Assembly (NCBI GenBank): GCA_948474755.1
Contig: CAOLHI010000150.1
Coordinates: 744,001 to 808,000, forward strand
Direction: 5' to 3'
Length of the DNA: 64,000 nucleotides
Source of the DNA: Ctenosaura bakeri
Lineage: Eukaryota; Chordata; Lepidosauria; Squamata; Iguanidae
Part shown: positions 1-9,519 of the stretch, in pieces
How the letters are laid out: each line of letters begins with the position of its first letter
Numbering within the stretch: position 1 is the stretch's first letter
Notes under the pieces: model-generated
The model's input: only the letters and a program-made list of their open reading frames with translations
Databases searched by the model: none
What the model was told of the DNA's origin: nothing
Position numbers and translations under genes: made by a program

Positions 1-70
1 AAATGTACACACTGCACTTAATCTGCTTGAACAAGATTGTGTCCATTTCTACATAGTTTCATAGTCCCAT

Positions 71-133
71 GATGGGAACTCAATGGCAGCAGTCTGTGGG
101 TCATGCTTTTGCATGACATCATTGTGGTCCCAT
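71..133. repeat. imperfect inverted repeat with a perfect central hairpin
   Basis: The outer arms (71-85 and 119-133) pair at most positions. Inside them GTCATGC and GCATGAC form a perfect 7-bp stem around a TTTT loop (100-117). This could be the remnant of a small palindromic transposon; I see no target-site duplication. The rest of 1-386 shows only a poly-T run near 287-300. Confidence 0.4.
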
Positions 134-386
134 AGCCATCACATCCCCATGAGTTGCAATTGTGGGATATTCACTTAACGGAAAAAATCCGTTAAGCATC
201 CATGATCGTGTGACACTCCCATAATCCTGCTGGGATATCAGCAGGAATGGGTGAGGTGTGGAAATGTGTGTAGGCAACTTCTGCATTTTTTTTTTTTTTT
301 GGAAGTAGCAGACATGAACTGGGTGGTTTTTAGTAAAGTAGAACCCTTTTTCTTTCTTAGACATAGCTTGAAGAAAGGATTTACTA

Positions 387-965
387 CAGGTTGAACCTCC
401 CTTATCTGGAAATCCAAAACTCAAAACTTTTTACTGCTTGCTGCCCATTTCCACCTTCGAGGTGTGGTGCTCCTGCTTGTTCATCTCTCAGATCCTCAGT
501 ATCTCTCTTTTTGCCACCAGCTGCCCTCTTCTACCTTCAAAGCAGTGGCTGTAGAGCTCTTGCTTGCTCGTCTCTCAGATCTGAGGAGAGCTGCAGCTGC
601 CACCTTGAAAGTGGGAGTGGGAAGCTGGTGGTAAAAGAGAGAGAATTAAGATCTGAGAGATGAACAAGCAGGAGTGCCACAGCTGTCACCTCAAAGATGG
701 AATCAGGTGGCTTCTAGCAAAAAGAGAGAGGGTGAGCATCTGTGAAATGGTGAGAGGCACTGATTCATGCCAAGCACTACACTTGGATTCCCACCACTTC
801 ACAGATCCTCAGTCTCTCTCCAACCGTGCATCTCATACACAACACAAGTAACAAATGATATGTGAGACTACTCTAATAAGGTGCTGCATTCCAAAATTGG
901 GAAAAAAATCCATAATACAGAACACTTCTGGTTCCAAGCATTTTGGATAAGGGAGGCTCAACTTG
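387..965. mobile_element. non-autonomous Tigger-like (Tc1/mariner, pogo branch) DNA transposon
   Basis: The ends are terminal inverted repeats of the form CAGGTTGA(A/G)CCTCCCTTATC, about 21 bp with one or two differences, and both sides are flanked by TA (385-386 and 966-967), the duplication made by Tc1/mariner transposases. The ends resemble mammalian MER2/Tigger termini as I remember them. The 579-bp interior carries diverged internal repeats (the phrase 'tctcagatc(t/c)' recurs near 487, 574 and 650) and has no transposase frame, so it moved only with help in trans. Short open frames inside it are not genes. Confidence 0.75.
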
Positions 966-1975
966 TAATGAATTTTTTTTAAAAAAACTCTTCCTAAAGC
1001 AAGCAATCAAGAACTACAATGAGAGGCTGGCTCCAAGCATCTTTCCTTGCTCCAGCTCCTATCCTCTCTGACCTCCTGTGGGCTTGACTGGGAGCAGGAG
1101 GAGTGCTCCAGCTAAGGAGGTGACAAAGAGAAGGTATGAAAGAAGATAGTTGCTTCTGTCAAACACATGCACACCTACTCCTTTCTCCTCCCAGATACAG
1201 GAGGAGGCCAAAGATGGGGATGCCTTGGAAGAGTGCCTCTCTTATTTCTTTCCAACATTGATAAAAATGCCTGATATGCTTTCCAACATTAATAAAAATG
1301 CCTGATTTATTGTAGAAAGCAATCCACTTGGCTGGTAAAGTTCTGAGCACTGGTTCAAAAACTCAGTTCCTGTTTGTGAATATATATATGTTTTTCTCTC
1401 TCCCCACCAAAAAAACCCCCCCACTATAATGACACATTTTCAAAACCAGGAAAATACAATTGTAAAAAAGCCTTCCATTTTAAAAGCTGTGTTAAATCTT
1501 TCTCATGTTTGCTGGAGCTTCATGAAGCCAGGAAATTGGAAATTAATACTGAAGCCTTAACAGACTTGTCTCCTTATTATAAATGATACTCTACAGCATC
1601 ACAGACTGCAGCTATACTTTTTTCTGGTCTTTCAAATACAAAACTGAAGATGAAATGAAAGACATATGGGAATACAAGACAGGACAATGTGGGCACCATT
1701 CCTTGTCCCAGGCACTCCATCTTCCTATCTGGATTTGGGTCTGAAACACACGGGAAAAAGAGGGATCCTCAGAGGATAAACTATAAGAAAACATCCAATA
1801 TCTGCCTCATTCATAGATTTTCCTGGCTTTATTGAGCTTGAACCAACATGAGATTGTCTTAAGTCTGGTCTTAACAGAAATGCCTTCTTTTTTGTTAAGT
1901 ATCACTGAGCATTGTACTATGGTTTATGCACACTTAGTCCACGCTGTAGAACATTCTCGCTATTTAATAGGTATC
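966..1975. other. unassigned non-coding stretch
   Basis: AT-rich sequence with no recognisable gene or transposon. It holds a short tandem duplication at 1249-1310, listed separately, and a run of C near 1415-1422. No coding frame has support. Confidence 0.5.
1249..1310. repeat. two-copy tandem repeat, period 31 bp
   Basis: TTTCCAACATT(G/A)ATAAAAATG is followed by CCTGAT and repeats after 31 bases with a single clear substitution across the shared part. This is a local duplication, probably by replication slippage. Confidence 0.75.
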
Positions 1976-2206
1976 TCACTGTTGTGCACCTTCAAGTCAT
2001 TTCCAAATTATGGCAACCCTGAGATGAACCTATCACAATGTTTTCTTGGTGAGATTTGATCACAGAGGATTTGCATTATCTTCTTTTGAGGCTATGAGAG
2101 TGTGACTTGCCCAAGGTCAAACAGTGGGTTTTCATGTCCAAGTTGGGATTTTAACCCTGGTCTCCATGAATCCTTGTCCAAATTTCAAACTACAATCTGA
2201 CACTGG
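1976..2206 (-). mobile_element. Sauria-type tRNA-derived SINE
   Basis: Read on the minus strand, the element has a tRNA-like 5' end, then 'cccactgtttgaccttgggcaag', then a tail related to the Bov-B 3' end (plus strand: 'caagtcatttccaaattatggcaacc'). It is an RNA polymerase III-transcribed SINE mobilised by a LINE. The copy is old: box B is damaged and the tail is diverged. Confidence 0.85.
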
Positions 2207-2512
2207 ATCACAAGTTATTTCACTAGTTATAAGTAAATCCCACCAGCTTTTCATTGATTTTGGAAGTTGTGGTTTCTTTGTTGAGCATACAATAAATCTA
2301 TGCACGCTTCTTTTCCCCCAGAAGAATTAACTAAATATTTTCTTGGTTGGCATGAGAGTGAATTCTTGCTCTGCAGGGGTGATCAAAGTAGAGCCTGCAG
2401 ACTGCATGTGTCCCCAAGGTTACTTTGAGTCCCCCAAAACCTCTGTGCCCCCCCCCATTTGAGGAGTTCAGTCCAAATGGCCAACAGCACCTGCAAGTCT
2501 TTGGCCATTTCT

Positions 2513-2703
2513 GGACTGCACCGTTATAGCACTATTATTCCACTTTCAAAATCCTTTGGAATTCTGGGGTTAGTATTTTACTAATGCCAAAGAGCTCTCT
2601 GACTGAGAATTCTAAAGGCCCCTCTCTAAACTACAAACCCCAGAATTCCATAGGATGTTGAAAGTGGAATAATAGCACTATAACAGGGTAGTGTGGAAAT
2701 AGT
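2513..2703. mobile_element. short palindromic MITE ('GTTATAGCACTATTATTCCACTTT' family)
   Basis: The two halves are near inverted copies: the left half has 'ttatagcactattattccac' and the right half its complement. The outer ends (GGCCATTTCTGGACTGCA and the complement of GACTATTTCCACACTACC) are diverged inverted repeats. The same family recurs at 6054-6277 and 55082-55304, and the last has clear TTA flanks. It is non-coding and depends on a transposase elsewhere. Immediately upstream (2380-2510) is unassigned sequence with a run of C. Confidence 0.65.
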
Positions 2704-2869
2704 CACTGAATGAACTGTTGGCAGTTTCCCAGATTTTAGGGAACTGTTCCATTTTTAGGCTTTAGACTTTAAGCTTTTTTCAGTTTCTTCATGATTCATC
2801 TGGGAATGTAATTCTGTGCTAGTCTTTTTTCTTTAAAGAAGGAACACTATTTTAGCAGTTGTCTTTCCA

Positions 2870-2965
2870 CTTCAAAAAAGTATTTGAAAATTGTGCAGTT
2901 CTTAACAACAGCATTTTCTGCACAGGAAACAGCATTTTCTCTGAAAAAAAAAACCATTTATGAAT
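2870..2965. mobile_element. fragment of the 'TTTTCTGYGCAGAAAA' palindromic repeat family
   Basis: Contains two units of 'gcattttct(g)' with 'cacaggaaac' between them. The same units occur at 7576-7719, 41331-41450 and 55587-55682. The first of those shows that the units lie inside a small inverted-repeat element; here the ends are not clear. Confidence 0.4.
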
Positions 2966-3404
2966 TTCAGCAAGTTTTCCAATCCTAATTTTGTCCAGTC
3001 ACTTCCTGCTGTTAAAAAGGAACTTCCTGGTACTTCCTGTACTGGACTGAAAAACGTGAGAGGGAGGCCAGAACCACATAAAATTGTGTTGACAGGGCAG
3101 CAGCATATACTCAGGTTTATGGGTAGGCGCTACAGGCAATTTTGGACAAGAATATTTTTCTGGCCTCCCAACTTTCTGTTTTGGGGTAGTAGCAGATGAC
3201 AATAGATGTGTGGGTCTCCAGGGTTTATAGTGAAGCAATCTGCCACTCTGACAACTGTCCACCACTGCTCACTGAGAAGGAAAATCCTCTACCTTTTCTA
3301 GCTGTAGTCAATTTTGTTTTGTCTTATTCCATTCTTATCAGCCTGTTGATAGCACATGGTAGGCTGCTTGGATTGTATGGAATTATCTGATAGCAATTGT
3401 TTGT

Positions 3405-4472
3405 CATTGTTGTTGTGTGCCTCCAAGTTGTTTTCAAGTTATGGCAACCCTATTGTTACCCTTTTTGATGGGACTCCTTTAAAGGATTCCCAAAAGCTGT
3501 CAAAATTTGTCTCTTGTGGGGAAAAATTTAGCTCTGAGCAACTCCTTTTGTTATGCAAAGAGGCCAGGGTAAGGATCTTTTAACCCAATTTTAAACCGAG
3601 TCAGACCAGCCAAAATCACACAAAGGGATACAAATGAATTGCTTTTATTGACTAACAATAGGTTGTACTTAAGCTAATATACACCCACACTCACTCAAGA
3701 GCTAATAGATTATAGAAAGTTAAAATTCATACAATCACTCACTCATCTTCACACACACTGCAAACACACAAGACCATATAGAAAGTTAGAAAGAGATGAA
3801 AATTAAGAAAGAAAAAGAAAAGGAGACATAAAAGGTTTGATACCACTCCAGAAGTCTTCAGCTGGAAGAAACGGCCTCAGCCACGCCTTGAGGGGTTGCG
3901 GGGAGCTTACAAACTTCATTGTTTTGCAGATTTGAAAGAATCTCCTTCCTTTAAGCTCTCAAACCTCCAACTCCAAAACTCTCAAAAAGAATCAGAACAT
4001 GCCTGGTTATATGTGAACAAAGTCCTGGGAAAGCCAGATGTTCCATCTTTTTATTAAGATGGAGTATTTCCTTTTTAGTTCAAAGAAAATACAACCAAAA
4101 CATCCTTGTTGTTTCCTGTAAGATAGTATCTCCCCGGAGATGCAAGCATGCCTTAGGTGTCAGATTCCAGGCCATTTGCATTGTAAACAAAGAGTAATAG
4201 TCTTCCTGATGGCTGCTGACCATCCTTTCAAGTTTCCGTGAGCCAATTTGCCAAACAACCCCAGAATGTATGACAGAAAACAGAAATCTCCTACCTACAT
4301 CCTTCCAGTATATCTATGGCTCACTATTTTTGATATAAAATAATTAGGTTCCTCAGGACATATACTGGGGGTACAACACTATGATGACCCTATCACAGGG
4401 TTTTCTTGGCAAGAGTTATTTGGAGGTGGTTTGCCTTTGACTTCCCCTGAGCCTAAGAGAGTGTGATTGTGA
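3405..4472 (-). mobile_element. Sauria-type SINE split by a solo LTR
   Basis: The SINE tail ('gttgttgtgtgcctccaag', 'ttatggcaaccctat') runs up to 3453. The body resumes at 4379 or 4383 with 'atgaccctatcacagggttttc' and 'gagagtgtga'. The 4-bp CTAT at both junctions is the duplication made by the LTR insertion, so the SINE is older than the LTR. Confidence 0.85.
3454..4378 (-). mobile_element. solo LTR of a class I-like endogenous retrovirus
   Basis: The 925-bp segment has TG...CA ends extended to a TGTT(G)TAC/GGGTAACA type inverted terminus and 4-bp duplications CTAT (3450-3453 and 4379-4382). Read on the minus strand it carries a polyadenylation signal AATAAA (complement at 3644-3649) followed by 'aaaagatccttaccctgg' and a 3' end like that of the LTRs at 18205, 27021 and 37118. 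There is no gag, pol or env sequence: the internal part was lost by LTR-LTR recombination. A 4-bp duplication suits gammaretrovirus-like (ERV1) elements; this class assignment is inference. Confidence 0.8.
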
Positions 4473-6053
4473 AGTTCTGGAGGTGTGGCTATCTGAAGTG
4501 CCAGTGCAGCCTGGAAGCAAATTGCTAGACAACCAGAATAGGACCTCAGGAGAGAAGCCCAGTAGTGTGTGGGAGCTGCTTATGGCTGAGAAATAAAAAT
4601 ACATAAAACCAAGGACCAAATAAATGAACTCTTTCTAGGCAATGAGTTAGCTGTTAATACTGCCTGAAAAGTGCACTGAACAAATGTATCAACACTGAAC
4701 TGCATATGAACTATAATGCTACCTTATTTTTATTGTTATTGTAATAAACATTACACTTTATTTTTGTAATCACTGACTTGGCTTGAGTTGTCTACAGTGA
4801 TAAGAAAAGTAAAGGCCAGTCACAGTGACTTTTCCCAATTTGGGAAAATTTCTCCTTCCCTTATCCACATTGTTCAGGAGATCACTTGACCCCATAAAAA
4901 AGCTTTTCTTCAGGGTTCAGGTGGCTTAAGGAGGATAGGAAATTTTCTTGGGATCTTATCTTTAATTTTATTTAAAAAAATGAGAGGTGGCCAATGATGG
5001 GAGAAGATATTCTTAAAAGAAGTGGAGTGGGTCTTGTAGACCAAAATCAATAATAGAATCTTTAAGAGATTTTTTTTTTTAAAACAGTGGGACAATCAAT
5101 TCTGGCATGGCCTATTTAAAAATAGCAAAGAAAATAACCTGCACAAGAATGAACTAATTTGTCTAGCTTGGCTTTCTTGCAGAGACAATGACAGCAGTGA
5201 AATTCTGCAGAATGCAAAGGGTGTCATCGTTGTCATTCTCTGTGGCTCTTTAATGGGCATTTTTCAAATTGCCTAATTACTGTAGCTAACAGCAATATGT
5301 AGACATCAAGAGCGGAATGATCGAGAGGCCAGGAAGAGGGAATCTAATGGAGCCTAACTGTATTTGTGCCATACAAATTAAGGATTAAAAAAATGACTGC
5401 TTCAGGCGGCACAGAGGAGAACAGTTGCATTTAGACCAACATAGAATTCCAGATGCTCCAGCAGAATCCCAAGATGAACAATGTCAACTGATGTCAAATG
5501 CTTCTGGAAGATCTAACATAATAAGCCCAGGAAATAGGAAGTCTCTGCAGAAAGCAGATGATTAGCGATTCTCCACAGGGCAGTCTCTGTGCTCTAAACA
5601 GCTTTGCAAGCCTGAAGGAAATTTCTTTTCAAGGAGGGGAAGCAAAATTAGCTTGGGGTACATTTGACTTTAAATTGTACAGAGATGGTTTTAGTTCACA
5701 TGTGTGCAATCTTGGAAATAATATTTATATTAGGAGTGTATAGATCTGTCAAGTCTATTTCTGCTGACTTCCTTCTTTTTCCACCTCCAGGTTAGTTCTA
5801 TGCCAGTAACATTTGAATTTTTTAAAAATGGAGGGAAACTCTGTACCTATTCTTGTGCCCATTTTTTCCCCCAAATTAACACCTTAATGGACATTTGCCT
5901 CATTTGGAAGACCCAGTGGCAAGGAATGAAATTTTACAATACTCAAAGGTTTCAGGTCATAGATCCTTGTGGAAGTGAAGGGGTGAGAGTCCTGCATTTA
6001 GCAGGGCACAAGATAGCAAGGTTAACACCATCATAAACAGGGACTAAGCTGTG
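4473..6053. other. unassigned non-coding stretch, possible conserved element inside
   Basis: No gene or transposon recognised. 5150-5330 is free of repeat signatures and has more balanced composition with homeodomain-like TAATTA and CTAATTAC motifs; it may be a conserved non-coding element, but only an alignment could show this. The remainder is AT-rich with short A and T runs. Confidence 0.4.
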
Positions 6054-6277
6054 GACCTTTCATACTACAAATTTTTGCCACTATAATTGACTTTTACTGC
6101 CACAGTTCCATCCTGTGGAATCCCAGGATCTGCAGTTTAGGGAGAGGCACTTTAGAATTCTCAGCCAGAAGGACCTTTTAGTGTCTCACCAAAACATAAA
6201 TTCCAGGATTCCATAGGATGTTGCTGTGTCAGTTAAAGTGGAATCATATGCTATAATTGTGTAATGTGAAAGGATCC
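6054..6277. mobile_element. short palindromic MITE, same family as 2513-2703 and 55082-55304
   Basis: Ends GGACCTTTCATACTAC and the complement of GTAATGTGAAAGGATCC are inverted repeats. The interior shows the family hallmarks 'ggaatcccaggatctgcagt' on the left and 'ccaggattccatagga' with 'gttaaagtggaat' on the right. No target-site duplication can be read, so the flanks have drifted. Confidence 0.65.
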
Positions 6278-7575
6278 CAATCCCTGCATTCCAGAGAAAA
6301 GATAACTTACCTCCTTCTAATTGGGCTTCTTTACCTACCTATCCAATCAAGCTGCTAGAGAACTTGTTGTTTAGCCTCTTTTAAATCCATGCTGCTGGAA
6401 AAGCATTAAGGGAAAGCATCTTAATGCCTGGCAGCTCCTTTCTGGTTTTTGCTTCAAAACTAAGACATGCAGGTGTCTGGAGACCTTTGCCCCACTGGAG
6501 CACATCCTTCATAGTTTAGAAGCCTCTGTGGTAGAAGGAATGTTATGAGCTTGCCTGTGTTTGTTCTTTCTGTTTGTTCTCTGTACTCACAGTCTGCCTC
6601 TTGAACTGAATAAACGCTATTTTCTTCTTACATATAAGTGCCTGGTTTCTTCTTGATCACCCCAGTTTTGGGTGATAAGATTCTGAGTAGATCATGGTTC
6701 AGGTTAAGATATCTCTGTTGATGAAAGCATAATTGTACACATCTTAGAAATATACCCAATTTCTCATGTATTTTTTTCGAAGGCATGTATGTATGTATGT
6801 ATGTATGTATCAAATGCCTTTCTTTTTCATTGAAGAATATGTTGCAAACCTAGATCATATGGATTTCTGAGCACAGATTCCTTTTGGATCTTTTCAAATG
6901 AACATGGTAGAATGAATTCCTTACACATCTATAACTATTACTGAACCATTGTTAGAGACTGAAGCTTTTTTTTTTTTTACTTTATTTGGTAACAAATTAA
7001 AACAGATCCCTGGTCTAAAGTGCTTATTAACCCACAACCAGAAATTTTGAGTTAGGGTTTAAAGTTACCTGTTTAAAGTTACCTGAAATGTAGGTGAGGG
7101 ATGACATTTGTAAGTACTTTATTAAATAAGATCCATATCCTCTACAGAGAAATAAATATGTGTATAGACAAAGCAAGGAAAGTGGAGTTCATGGAAATAA
7201 ATGGCTGCTCCATCTCTTTTGAAGGGGAGACAGAGAGATTTTGGGGTGATTATGCTTCTGGGAGTCCCTGATAGTTATGGGATGAAGTATTTACAATTTA
7301 ATTTTGACTATTAAGAGACACAGAGATAAAGGTGGATGAATGTAAGACAATATTCCCAGGGCATCTCCTGAAGACATATGGAATAGCAGCTGTGCAGAAG
7401 CCTAGCAGATCTGAATCTGGTTTAGGGAACCTGAAACATGATCTGCTCGGAATCATACCAGCCAAAATGCTTTGCTAAATTACTTCTTGAAAGAAGCAAT
7501 GTGTAATTTGAACAATTTTCTTCTTGCTGTGAAAAGTCTTCAAAAATTGTAGTTTTTGAAGTATATTCAGAGATC
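6278..7575. other. unassigned stretch with a possible LTR-like 3' fragment
   Basis: Around 6540-6680 a T-rich segment followed by 'gaataaacgc' and a T/C-rich tail looks like the R-U5 part of an LTR, but no second end was found. It also holds a (TATG)n run (6785-6810) and a poly-T run (6967-6979). Nothing coding is supported. Confidence 0.35.
6785..6810. repeat. (TATG)n microsatellite
   Basis: Six to seven uninterrupted units of the tetranucleotide. Confidence 0.9.
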
Positions 7576-7719
7576 AGGACTTATTCTACACAAAATTCAT
7601 ATTTTTTAGATACAAAAAAATTATTTTCTGTGCAGAAAATGCTGTTTCCTACGCAGAAAATACTGATTTGTGGGGAAAAAAAAACTCCTCACATGTGAAT
7701 TTTATACATAATAAGTCCT
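7576..7719. mobile_element. small inverted-repeat element with internal palindromic units
   Basis: The left end AGGACTTATTCTACA and the right end (complement of ATAAGTCCT with 'tatacataataag') form inverted repeats of about 22 bp. Between them lie tandem units of 'ttttctg(t/c)gcagaaaa' and 'gtttcct'. This is the clearest copy of a family also seen near 2870, 41331 and 55587. Non-coding; superfamily unknown. Confidence 0.6.
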
Positions 7720-9149
7720 CATAGTTTAGGATACTTCTCATCAAGGTTTACCAACATTCAAGAAAAATGATTTTCAACCATTTTTCAAATATTCTTGCCA
7801 TCACTAGTGAGTTTAATGGCTACACTAAGAGATGATACTATATCTTGAGTTCAATGACAGGCAACAGATAGACTTTAGCAACTAATAAACAAATGGAGAC
7901 AACATATATTTAGGCATCATTACAGTTGGATACAGAGCTTAGGTGTTAAGCAATGGCCTTAAGAGAATCAAAAAGTTGGAGTGGGATTTGAAGACAGAGA
8001 GGTGCATCATGGTGCCATTTCATGAGGTATTTATCAGCGTAAGGGACAACAAAGAAGAATCAACAGAATGCAGAAAGCTTCCAAATATATCCTAAGGGTG
8101 GGAAAATCCCCATCTTACTTTCTCCTTTATACTGACCCTTAGGTTTTTAAAGCCCCAGGTATTTGTTTTGCACATTTCAATAAATTCTTCAAAACTGCGG
8201 TTACCTGAATTCTACCCCATCTCTACTGGCCAACTTCACAAGTACAGCTCTTCCAAGCATTGGGAGATGATCCCATCTTATCTGTCAGCTGTATGTAAGT
8301 ATAAAAGAAGGTGAGTTTCTCAGAATAAAAAGAGATAACAACCCTCATTTGGCACTAATAAGATGTCAGGTAAAACTACTGAAGCAAAAGTTTCAGCGAA
8401 CAAATCCACTATATTTTTAAATACTAGTGTTATGAAAAACTGAAGACCCACCTCACTGTCCCCCAGTTGAATCAGGAGGTCTGAAGAGAGTTGGTAAGTG
8501 ACTCACCACAGTTACAGTCCTACTTGTGATCAGGAAGCACATGACCTGGCCTCCCTGTTATGGAGACAATTATAAGCACACTCGGTTGAACAAATTTCAG
8601 ACCAGACAAAGCTGGAAAACGTGGGGATGGAGAGAGGCCTGCAGCCCCTCATTGGACAAATTATTAGACCAACTTAATTGTTAGATCAAGAGCTTGTATT
8701 TCCTAGCAGCAGCAGCTAGAATTGCCAGTTGTTATTTTTTTAAAAACTAAGCTCCCTCCCATGTTTTAGCAGCAGTTTGATCTGAAATAATTACTGATGT
8801 GCTGTATTTATGTGCTTTCAAAATCTTCACTATTGATTTCCCTGTACTGTGATTAAAGGGACACCATCCCTTCTCTTCAGTAGTTTGGTAATCATGAAAA
8901 TACTAAAACAACAACAAACCAAACCATCACCACAGCATTTGTCACATGGTGTTTCTCTAGTGTTTGGAAATAGCCATAATTTAATATGCTCAATGTTTAT
9001 GGGGCATCCATGTGTTCCTTGTGATTCTTTGTGTCTTTTTGAATTTTAGAAAATCTGACTCATTTTTGAAGTAGGACTGTGTTTAAAGTGTAGATCTGTT
9101 TAGTGCTGCTTTCCTGTCTTTTCAAAATGGCATAGTTTAACTCTGAATC
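7720..9149. other. unassigned non-coding stretch
   Basis: AT-rich DNA with no gene or transposon recognised. The best open frames are short and show no family resemblance. Confidence 0.5.
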
Positions 9150-9519
9150 AACATGGTGTAGTGATTTGAGTGTTGGACTAGGACTTGGAAGTTGTTGTTG
9201 TTTCTGACTAATGGCAATCCTAAACCCATTGGGGTTTTTCTGGAGCTAAAAGTGTGTGCCACAGCTAAGGTCACTGGGTTTCCATGGCTAAACAGGGAAT
9301 CAAACTCTGGTCTAAAGGGCTATAGTCCAACGTTCAAACCACTAGACCAGGGTTCAAAGCCCTGCTCATACATAGAAACCCACTGATTGACTTTGGGCAA
9401 GTGAAACTCTCTCTGCCTTAGAAGAAGGAAATGGCAAACCCCCTCTGAAGAAACCTTGCCAAGAATGCCCTGGGATAGTTCATGTTAGGGTCACTGTAAA
9501 TCACAAACAACTTGAAGGC
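9150..9519 (+). mobile_element. Sauria-type SINE split by a second SINE
   Basis: The tRNA-like start 'catggtgtagtgatttgag' and 'gttggacta' (9150-9190) are separated from the rest of the element ('gaccagggttcaaagcc' box B region, 'ggcaaaccccctctgaa', tail 'aacaacttgaaggca'), which resumes at 9345. The intervening 154 bp is another SINE in the opposite direction. Confidence 0.85.
9191..9344 (-). mobile_element. SINE inserted in the SINE at 9150-9519
   Basis: Starts with GTTGTTGTTG, the complement of the usual (CAA)n tail, and ends with the complement of the tRNA-like head ('ccaacgttcaaaccacta'). It lacks part of the body found in other copies, so it may be an internally deleted or different subfamily. 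Confidence 0.75.
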
